From: JAQIBY01 sp964527535
GTDB taxonomy: Bacteria > Bacteroidota > Bacteroidia > Bacteroidales > ML635J-15
Assembly (NCBI GenBank): GCA_964527535.1
Contig: CAZGPW010000033.1
Location: 1-8,077 of the forward strand
DNA length: 8,077 nucleotides
Direction of reading: 5' to 3'
Shown here: positions 1-4,326 of the stretch, in pieces
How positions within the stretch are numbered: the stretch's first letter is position 1
Layout: the number at the start of each line of letters is the position of its first letter
Notes under the pieces: generated by a model
What the model saw: the letters and a program-made list of their open reading frames with translations, nothing else
Told to the model about the DNA's origin: nothing
Database searches by the model: none
Translations under genes and position numbers: made by a program

Positions 1-117
1 GCAGGATCTCATCACAAAACAACCCCCGATGACATTCAGAATATCATACGCAATGCAGGTTTTACACCCGTCAGGCGTAATCAAAAATATGAATTCCGGT
101 ATAATGGACAGAATTAA
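1..117 (+). CDS. mqnC: C-terminal end of a CofH/MqnC-type radical SAM enzyme (probable cyclic dehypoxanthinyl futalosine synthase), 5' part outside window
   Basis: Frame 1 is open from the first base and gives 38 residues before a TAA at 115-117. The tail begins AGSHHKTTPDDIQNIIRNAG and continues with FTPVRRNQKYEFR. This matches the end of MqnC and related CofH-like radical SAM proteins, where a 'T..eI...Ir.AGF.P..RN..YE' segment closes the protein. MqnC cyclises dehypoxanthine futalosine in the futalosine route to menaquinone, in the cytoplasm. The radical SAM CxxxCxxC motif would lie upstream of the window, so it cannot be checked, and the sister enzyme MqnE has a similar tail. The family assignment comes from recalled tail similarity; the choice of MqnC over MqnE is inference. 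No terminator hairpin with a T-run follows; the next structure is the inverted repeat at 137. Confidence 0.68.
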   Translation, partial: AGSHHKTTPDDIQNIIRNAGFTPVRRNQKYEFRYNGQN

Positions 118-136
118 TGCCGGCTGACTACCAATC

Positions 137-233
137 TTATACCGATATGTGTTCAATCCTGCCTGCCGGCAGGCAGGTGTGTAATTTTAGTTCGCTACCG
201 CTCCTAAAATTACATTGAACATCATCGGTATAA
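137..233. repeat. Nested inverted repeat of about 97 bp: two hairpins enclosed by an outer stem (REP/MITE-like)
   Basis: Three inverted repeats are packed together. The outer arms are TTATACCGAT (137-146) with ATCGGTATAA (224-233), continued by TGTTCAAT (150-157) with ATTGAACA (214-221). Only a 3-versus-2 base bulge interrupts them. Inside are two side-by-side hairpins: a perfect 20 bp palindrome at 158-177 (CCTGCCTGCC and its complement), and GTAATTTTAG (181-190) pairing with CTAAAATTAC (204-213) around a 13-base loop. Almost every base is paired, so the single strand would fold into a three-way junction. No protein is encoded. The position, in the 3' flank of a housekeeping gene and with mixed AT- and GC-rich arms, suggests a dispersed palindromic repeat (REP/BIME-like, or a MITE). 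It could also stabilise the 3' end of the upstream mRNA. A transposase is not visible here. Confidence 0.8.
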
Positions 234-339
234 TACAGATAATCAATCTATTGAAATTGTCAATAATCATAAATAATAATATTGAATATTACACGTTAGA
301 ACGCAACTTGGTATTAGGGGTGTATCGTACAAAGTGTAT

Positions 340-370
340 TTTGGAAAAGAAGATGTGAAAAGTAAGTTTG
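340..370 (+). promoter_or_regulatory. Bacteroidota-type sigma-A promoter for the 401 gene
   Basis: TTTG at 340-343 is followed by exactly 19 bases and then TAAGTTTG at 363-370. This is a full match to the Bacteroides/Flavobacterium consensus (TTTG around -33, TAnnTTTG around -7). Transcription should start near 375, giving a leader of about 25 nt before the ATG at 401. The truncated gene downstream may therefore still be transcribed. Confidence 0.72.
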
Positions 371-400
371 AAAATTTATCACTAAAAAACTGGTTGAAAT

Positions 401-748
401 ATGAAAACTAAACTCCTGATTACCCTGGTTTTCTCATTTGTTTTTCTGCAGCTGTCTGCACAGGAATCCTACATCAAAAACAGGTGGAACATCAAGCTTG
501 CCTATCAAAAGGAAACAAAATTCAGTAATTCTTTATGGACAAGAATTAACCCTTATTATCATTTAGTCGCAGATTTTGGCATATTGCAAAACTTGGAACT
601 TGGTGTAAATACCGCATATTCACCTTCGGCTATGAGTAACACTCAAAGGTTAAAATATAATATAAATAGTAATTTTCAGGTTTTACCGTTTTTCACTACG
701 GCTGACGATTTTAGATTGGATTTTGGATTTGGGATCCGTCTCCGCTGA
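401..748 (+). pseudogene. Truncated outer-membrane beta-barrel-like protein, N-terminal half with signal peptide
   Basis: The product is 115 residues. Residues 1-21 form a classic signal peptide (MK, hydrophobic LLITLVFSFVFLQL, then SAQ), so the protein would be exported. The mature part alternates polar and hydrophobic residues, with aromatic strand ends such as WTRINPYYHLV, LELGVNTAYS and FRLDFGFGI. This resembles transmembrane beta-strands of the small outer-membrane proteins common in Bacteroidota. About five or six strands are present, whereas such barrels usually have eight or more and close with a terminal aromatic strand. Here the frame stops as soon as it enters a GC-rich patch (about 731-762), and the last residues IRLR are encoded by that patch. 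No continuation is found in any frame downstream. I read it as the 5' half of a gene whose 3' half was lost. A genuine short protein cannot be excluded, since the start and promoter are intact. No specific family was recognised. Confidence 0.6.
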
Positions 749-762
749 GCTCCGCCGGACAG
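731..762. other. GC-rich junction patch at the point of gene truncation
   Basis: Within AT-rich surroundings, about 32 bases here are roughly 70% GC by hand count. The patch holds CTCCGC and CTCCGCC flanking a GAGCTC centre, and TCCG (735-738 or 751-754) can pair with CGGA (756-759). It creates the stop codon of the upstream frame. The abrupt composition change fits the edge of an inserted or recombined repeat, but no second copy exists in this window to prove it. Confidence 0.4.
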
Positions 763-875
763 GTTTTTGAACTTCATTTAAGTTATCTTTTTTGAAGTTC
801 CCCTATTTTCCCAGCGGCGAGTATTGATTGGTTTCATCCTGATTAGTTTCATGTGGAGATGCTGTCTGAAACTTT

Positions 876-926
876 TTTATGGTATGGTTTTTTGCAAAAA
901 AATGATGCAAAAACACATGCCATAAA
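876..926. repeat. Imperfect inverted repeat / hairpin
   Basis: TTTATGGTATG followed by a T-run and GCA (876-896) faces TGCAAAAACACATGCCATAAA (906-926). The arms pair along about 20 positions with one T/C substitution and small slips, around an A-rich loop. The A and T tracts on the two arms resemble a bidirectional terminator, or the fused ends of a small element. The function is not known from sequence. Confidence 0.45.
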
Positions 927-1116
927 GGTATGTGTAAAGGCTTTTGTACCTCAGGTTTCATCCGTGGTTACTTGTGTTTGACCTACTTCGGCAGGTAGCA
1001 GCCGCAACTCATATCGGGTTACATTTAATTGGCAGGGAAAACACCTGCTTTTTATAGCAATACCAGGGTGAACAACCTGCAAAAGACATTCATGTGATTC
1101 TGTTTGACTGATAAAT

Positions 1117-1147
1117 ATTGAGGTTTTAAGGTTTTTCTCTACCTTTA
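1117..1147 (+). promoter_or_regulatory. Predicted promoter almost touching the start codon of the 1152 gene
   Basis: ATTG at 1117-1120 is followed by exactly 19 bases and then TACCTTTA at 1140-1147. Against the Bacteroidota consensus (TTTG, 19 bp, TAnnTTTG) there is one mismatch in each box. Transcription should start near 1151-1153, at the ATG itself, so the mRNA would be leaderless or nearly so. Confidence 0.55.
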
Positions 1148-1151
1148 CGGC

Positions 1152-1763
1152 ATGCAGGAAATGGAATACATTGAAAAACTGAAAGCTTTTGCTCAATCTA
1201 CCGCACGCAGCGTTGATTACGATCAAAAGGCTTATCCCAAATCGGGCATAAATACATTTCAAAAATACAAAACACATATTGCCATGCCTTCAACGAATGA
1301 TCCCGAAGTGGTGTTTGTCTGGTTTCGTGATCCCTTTGGTAATGTGGGGTATTCAAATGTGCTGTGTGGGGTTTTTATTGCTCTCCCGTTATTGTACAGC
1401 AAAAAGTTGAGCATTCGCAATAAGGATTTTACAGATCGCCTGAAATACTTTTTCCGCGAAAAACCGCCCAAGATCGGTGATCATCACTTTGATTCCAGAT
1501 TCATCATTGAAGGTAAGCCCGGTACAGAGGAAATGAAATTGTTATCAAACAGTGTGCTGCAGCGTGAAATTCATAAAGCCATGGAGATAGGAGGTGTTAC
1601 GGAAGTTAGCCTGAATGGTTTCCATCCTGAATTTATAGCTGCTTTCGAAGCTAAGTCCGTCTTGGGTGTTTTAAATACATGTACATGGAATATCGAAGAT
1701 CAATTCATTGAAAGCTTGTTTTACTGTGGCGAGAAGTTGAAAAAAGCTGTGGATAACCTGTGA
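1152..1763 (+). CDS. Conserved-looking protein of unknown function, 203 residues
   Basis: I do not recognise this family. The protein looks real: it has balanced composition, an intact frame and its own promoter. It lacks a signal peptide and has one short hydrophobic stretch near residues 71-85 (NVLCGVFIALPLLYS) that is marginal for a membrane segment. That stretch is followed by a basic part, KKLSIRNKDFTDRLKYFFREK. The middle, around residues 112-140 (HHFDSRFIIEG, then GTEEMKLLSNSVLQREI), faintly recalls uncharacterised cytoplasmic or membrane-attached proteins of the DUF3137 type, where a 'former F.v.g....a..ll.p.....l' pattern occurs; this is a weak hint only. Two start codons are possible, ATG 1152 and ATG 1161 (residue 4). 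The predicted transcription start lies at about 1152, so 1161 is a real alternative. The gene ends directly against the stop codon of the convergent minus-strand gene. Confidence 0.72.
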   Translation: MQEMEYIEKLKAFAQSTARSVDYDQKAYPKSGINTFQKYKTHIAMPSTNDPEVVFVWFRDPFGNVGYSNVLCGVFIALPLLYSKKLSIRNKDFTDRLKYFFREKPPKIGDHHFDSRFIIEGKPGTEEMKLLSNSVLQREIHKAMEIGGVTEVSLNGFHPEFIAAFEAKSVLGVLNTCTWNIEDQFIESLFYCGEKLKKAVDNL

Positions 1764-3257
1764 TTATTCCCTGACAATTGTTGTTGTATAAATATGATTG
1801 CCTATTTGTATGCTGATCAAATAATTACCGCCGGCATAACCCGATAAGTCCATAACTTCATTTTTATCAATCGTTGCTTTCCTGATCAGCTGTTTACCTG
1901 ACATATCAAATATTGTTATGCTTTGGATACAATTGCTGCCTGAATTAAAATACAGTTTGTCTGATGTCGGATTAGGATAAATTGAAATACCTGATTTTTC
2001 CAATGACTCAATATCGGTCGAAATAAATTCAAACACACGCACATGTCCGCTTCCCGGACCATTTCCTTCATTATAAGGGCCGCCTATTGCAACAATGGAA
2101 CCATCATCACTTATACTGACAGAATGCCCAAAATTATCAGATGCTGCTTCGGCATCAATATCATTGCCTTTTTGTATCCATGCACCTGATATATATTCAT
2201 AAACACGGGCATGTCCCGCAAAACCACCGGATTCTGCATTTTGGGGCCCTCCTATCGCAACCGTTGTGCCATCAGAGCTTATACTCACAGAACTGCCAAA
2301 TAAATCATCACCTGCCTCTCCGTCAATGTCGTTTCCTTTTTGCACCCAGTCACCTGAAAGAAACTCATAAACACGCACATGACCGGCATCCTCTCCGCTG
2401 TCATCATTCTTTGGTGCCCCAACAGCAAGTACCGAAGCATCAGAACTTAAGCTGACTGATGTTCCGGCCTCATCAAATTCATTTTCTCCATAAACATCAC
2501 TGCCTTTTTGCACCCAGCTTCCGGATTGTATTTCAAAAACACGCACCTGACCAGTCTGGGCTCCACTGCTTTCATTCCAGGGAGCTCCAATTGCTACTGT
2601 AGTTCCGTCAGAATTTAAACTCACCGAATAGCCGGAGTAATCATATTCTGCCGAACCATCAATATCATCTCCAAGCTGTGTCCATACATCCGCTTGGTTT
2701 TGATAAATACGCACGTGTCCTGAATATGAACCGTTTCCGTCATTATCATGTGCTCCAATTGCTACAACAGAGCCATCAGCGCTCATGCATATTGCCGAAC
2801 CCGAATTGTCATAACCGGCTTCGCCATCAATGTCATCTCCAATCTGCGTCCATGTTCCTGATTGGTACTCGTAAACACGCACATGGCCAGAATATGAACC
2901 ACCTCCGTCATTTTCACTTGCTCCGATGGCAACAATGGAACCATCAGAACTAATGCTCACAGAATAACCCGAATAGTCTCCTTCGGCTTCACCGTCTATA
3001 TCATTACCAACCTGCGTCCACACACCCGATTGATTCTGATAAATACGCACGTGCCCTGAAGATGAACCGTTTCCGTCATTTGAGGGGGCTCCTGTTGCTA
3101 TAACAGAACCATCAGCACTTAAGCTTATTGCCCACCCCGAATTATCGCCACCGGCTTCCCCATCAATATCATTTCCTATTTGTGTCCAGGTTTGTGCCTG
3201 GATCGTAACAATGGCTGAAAGAATCAGCGTTAATTGTATAGTTAAAAATCTTTTCAT
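1764..3257 (-). CDS. Secreted seven-bladed FG-GAP-type beta-propeller protein with T9SS type A sorting domain
   Basis: The product is 497 residues. Residues 1-22 are a signal peptide (MKRFLTIQLTLIL..., ending QAQ). Residues 24-415 are seven back-to-back repeats of exactly 56 residues. Each runs W-x-Q-x-G-x-D-I-D-G-E-A near the start, then a G-x-S-V-S-x-S-x-D-G stretch, A-I-G-A-P, and S-G-H-V-R-V-Y-E near the end. This matches the FG-GAP_2/integrin-alpha-like blade, and seven blades are what a closed propeller needs. Residues 416-497 form a T9SS sorting domain, with YPNP at 427-430, an IFDMSGK strand at 449-455 and GGNYLISI at 476-483. The protein should cross the inner membrane by Sec and the outer membrane by T9SS, then be released or anchored at the surface. 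The acidic D/G-rich loops may bind calcium; that is inference. The ligand and role are unknown. The stop codon touches that of the 1152 gene. Confidence 0.9.
   Translation of the reverse strand: MKRFLTIQLTLILSAIVTIQAQTWTQIGNDIDGEAGGDNSGWAISLSADGSVIATGAPSNDGNGSSSGHVRIYQNQSGVWTQVGNDIDGEAEGDYSGYSVSISSDGSIVAIGASENDGGGSYSGHVRVYEYQSGTWTQIGDDIDGEAGYDNSGSAICMSADGSVVAIGAHDNDGNGSYSGHVRIYQNQADVWTQLGDDIDGSAEYDYSGYSVSLNSDGTTVAIGAPWNESSGAQTGQVRVFEIQSGSWVQKGSDVYGENEFDEAGTSVSLSSDASVLAVGAPKNDDSGEDAGHVRVYEFLSGDWVQKGNDIDGEAGDDLFGSSVSISSDGTTVAIGGPQNAESGGFAGHARVYEYISGAWIQKGNDIDAEAASDNFGHSVSISDDGSIVAIGGPYNEGNGPGSGHVRVFEFISTDIESLEKSGISIYPNPTSDKLYFNSGSNCIQSITIFDMSGKQLIRKATIDKNEVMDLSGYAGGNYLISIQIGNHIYTTTIVRE
2013..3188 (-). 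repeat. Seven tandem 168 bp coding repeats (propeller blades)
   Basis: The blades occupy residues 24-79, 80-135, 136-191, 192-247, 248-303, 304-359 and 360-415, with no insertion or deletion between units. By hand count blades 1 and 3 share 44 of 56 residues, more than neighbours 1 and 2 (37 of 56). Blades 2 and 4 share 36 of 56. This pattern fits duplication of a two-blade block. Blades 5-7 form another subgroup, with W(V/I)QKG at their start. Confidence 0.88.
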
Positions 3258-3314
3258 AATATGTGGTTTTTGTTAATATTGACATATATATTCTATCAAA
3301 ATGTAATCATTTTT

Positions 3315-3345
3315 CAAATATAAATAAATTGCCCTGTATATTAAA
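3315..3345 (-). promoter_or_regulatory. Predicted promoter for the propeller gene
   Basis: On the minus strand, TATATTTG (plus-strand 3315-3322) matches the Bacteroidota -7 consensus exactly. TTTA (plus-strand 3342-3345) sits 19 bp upstream as a one-mismatch -33 box. Transcription should start near 3309, giving a leader of about 50 nt that is A-rich near the start codon and has no Shine-Dalgarno sequence. Confidence 0.5.
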
Positions 3346-3470
3346 AGAATATTGACAACTTTTTTTAATGGTTTTAATAACAGAATATGATTTATCAAAA
3401 TCAGAAAACATCCTTTTTTAACTTTTTTCAAACCACAGAAGAAATTAAATAATCACAGGTTATGGTGATA

Positions 3471-4217
3471 TCATTTAGTTATTACTTTAGAAACAAAAAC
3501 ATGTTTCCCGCTCTGGTTAGCGCCAAATATTAAATGAGCTCCATCATCGTTTTTGTAATAGCAAATGTCAATTAAATCGCCTTCCCTGGATTCATGCAGA
3601 AAATTCAGTTCAAGTTTATAAATACGGGGCTCATCAATACCCTTTAATGCAAGGCAATCCGTAATCCAGTCAAAGTACCGCACGTTATTGGTGTGATTGT
3701 TCATGTCAATATCAGTTCGCCTGACCGTAACACTAAAACACACGTCCTGTTTTTCAGGAATGCCAATTTCAGATGGATTTCTGAACATACTGCGTTCATC
3801 TTTGTTCAGCGGAATTTCTTTTCGTACATGTGAAGGTATTTGAGGCCTGTTTTTATCGTTAACCACAAGCCACGATGAGGTACCTGCAATCATAACTTTC
3901 CCATCCATGTTGCGAAATTCAAAATCACGGATAAAGAACAAATTTTCCATTCCGGATGGCCAGGTGCGTACATTTGTTTCCTGTGTCCATTCGGGAAACC
4001 GGTTTATCTTAAATAAAATGCGTGCCAGCACCCAGTTCATGTTTTTCTCTGCCAAATCCTGATATCCGTAATCCAATTCAGCAGCATGTTCCCAGGCAGC
4101 TTCCTGAAATTTTCTTGCTATACCTGACAAGCTTAATTTTGCGTATTTGTTGACATCGGATGCCTGTATCCTTTCAAGTTTTCTGAAAGGAAATATTTGT
4201 GTATTTTTGTACTTCAT
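3471..4217 (-). CDS. Acyl-ACP thioesterase (FatA/FatB-like, double hotdog fold)
   Basis: The product is 248 residues, the usual size for bacterial acyl-ACP thioesterases, with no signal peptide, so it is cytoplasmic. The family hydrolyses acyl-ACP to free fatty acid and ACP. The N-terminal hotdog covers roughly residues 5-135; it includes a helix ending FQEAAWEHA and the substrate-side NWVLARILFKI at about 61-71. The C-terminal hotdog covers about 157-248 and carries the signature D-M-N-N-H-T-N-N-V at 171-179. By alignment from memory to plant FatB, D171, N173 and H175 match its catalytic Asp, Asn and His. E209, 34 residues after the His, matches its catalytic Glu. The residue after that Glu, Cys in plant enzymes, is Ser210 here. 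Chain-length preference cannot be read from sequence. The gene stands alone, with its own promoter, divergent from the dipeptidase gene. The start at 4217 gives a natural N-terminus (MKYKNTQIFPFRK). Confidence 0.9.
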   Translation of the reverse strand: MKYKNTQIFPFRKLERIQASDVNKYAKLSLSGIARKFQEAAWEHAAELDYGYQDLAEKNMNWVLARILFKINRFPEWTQETNVRTWPSGMENLFFIRDFEFRNMDGKVMIAGTSSWLVVNDKNRPQIPSHVRKEIPLNKDERSMFRNPSEIGIPEKQDVCFSVTVRRTDIDMNNHTNNVRYFDWITDCLALKGIDEPRIYKLELNFLHESREGDLIDICYYKNDDGAHLIFGANQSGKHVFVSKVITK

Positions 4218-4260
4218 GGCGTCAGGAAATGTTAAATATTGTTTAATTCATATTTTTAAT

Positions 4261-4291
4261 TTTATGGACTTATTTTAAAATACTATATTTA
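4261..4291 (+). promoter_or_regulatory. Predicted promoter for the C69 dipeptidase gene
   Basis: TTTA at 4261-4264, 19 bases, then TATATTTA at 4284-4291: one mismatch from consensus in each box, with ideal spacing. Transcription would start near 4296, giving a leader of about 30 nt before ATG 4327. The sequence just before the ATG (GCAATAA) is A-rich, with no Shine-Dalgarno sequence. Confidence 0.42.
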
Positions 4292-4295
4292 GCTA

Positions 4296-4323
4296 CAAAA
4301 ATAGTTTAAACCAAAGTACGCAA
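4296..4323 (-). promoter_or_regulatory. Predicted promoter for the thioesterase gene
   Basis: On the minus strand, TATTTTTG (plus-strand 4296-4303) is an exact -7 match. A TTG (plus-strand 4321-4323) lies 17 bp upstream, slightly shorter than the usual 19. Transcription would start near 4290, giving a leader of about 70 nt. The element lies 4 bp from the -7 box of the divergent dipeptidase promoter. Confidence 0.42.
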
Positions 4324-4326
4324 TAA

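Larger units (their letters stand above)
749..1151. other. 403 bp without a supported gene: hairpins and probable scar DNA
   Basis: No frame here looks coding; the open frame on the minus strand (951-1277) is low-complexity antisense. What can be seen: a perfect 8 bp inverted repeat, GAACTTCA (769-776) with TGAAGTTC (793-800); a longer imperfect hairpin at 876-926; a chance-level 10-mer direct repeat GGTTTCATCC at 830-839 and 954-963; and the promoter of the next gene at its right end. The 769-800 hairpin could terminate transcription from the 401 gene, although it is followed by C/T-mixed sequence rather than a clean T-run. The interval may be the decayed remains of the missing 3' half of the 401 gene plus inserted DNA. 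Confidence 0.5.

Noticed and set aside
132..249. CAATCT at 132-137 and 244-249 as a target-site duplication around the nested repeat.
   Set aside because: The right copy lies about 10 bp beyond the end of the inverted repeat, and the left one overlaps its first base. A 6-mer pair at this distance is expected by chance.
286..411. Coding-like frame without a start codon, ending in ...YFGKEDVKSKFENLSLKNWLKYEN and overlapping the ATG at 401.
   Set aside because: It has no start codon and no continuation upstream (stop at 283-285), and the same bases contain a full-match promoter (340-370) that explains the region better. The A-rich composition readily yields K/E/N-rich peptides.
830..963. Direct repeat GGTTTCATCC at 830-839 and 954-963.
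   Set aside because: A single 10-mer pair, with no extended flanking similarity and no link to the hairpins, is too weak to call an element boundary.
951..1277. 108-codon open frame on the minus strand.
   Set aside because: It overlaps the start and promoter of the plus-strand 1152 gene. It is Cys/Phe-rich without domain features, as expected of antisense sequence.
2141..2953. Plus-strand open frames at 2141-2455 and 2678-2953.
   Set aside because: They are antisense to the 168 bp propeller repeats. Their His- and Leu-rich repetitive translations are shadows of the repeat codons.
2013..3188. Regularly spaced repeats suggesting a CRISPR-like array.
   Set aside because: The period is 168 bp and in frame, and each unit encodes a protein blade. 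There are no short repeats separated by unique spacers.
3452..3469. Hairpin ATCAC/GTGAT downstream of the thioesterase gene as a terminator.
   Set aside because: The stem is only 5 bp, and no clear T-run follows on the minus strand.
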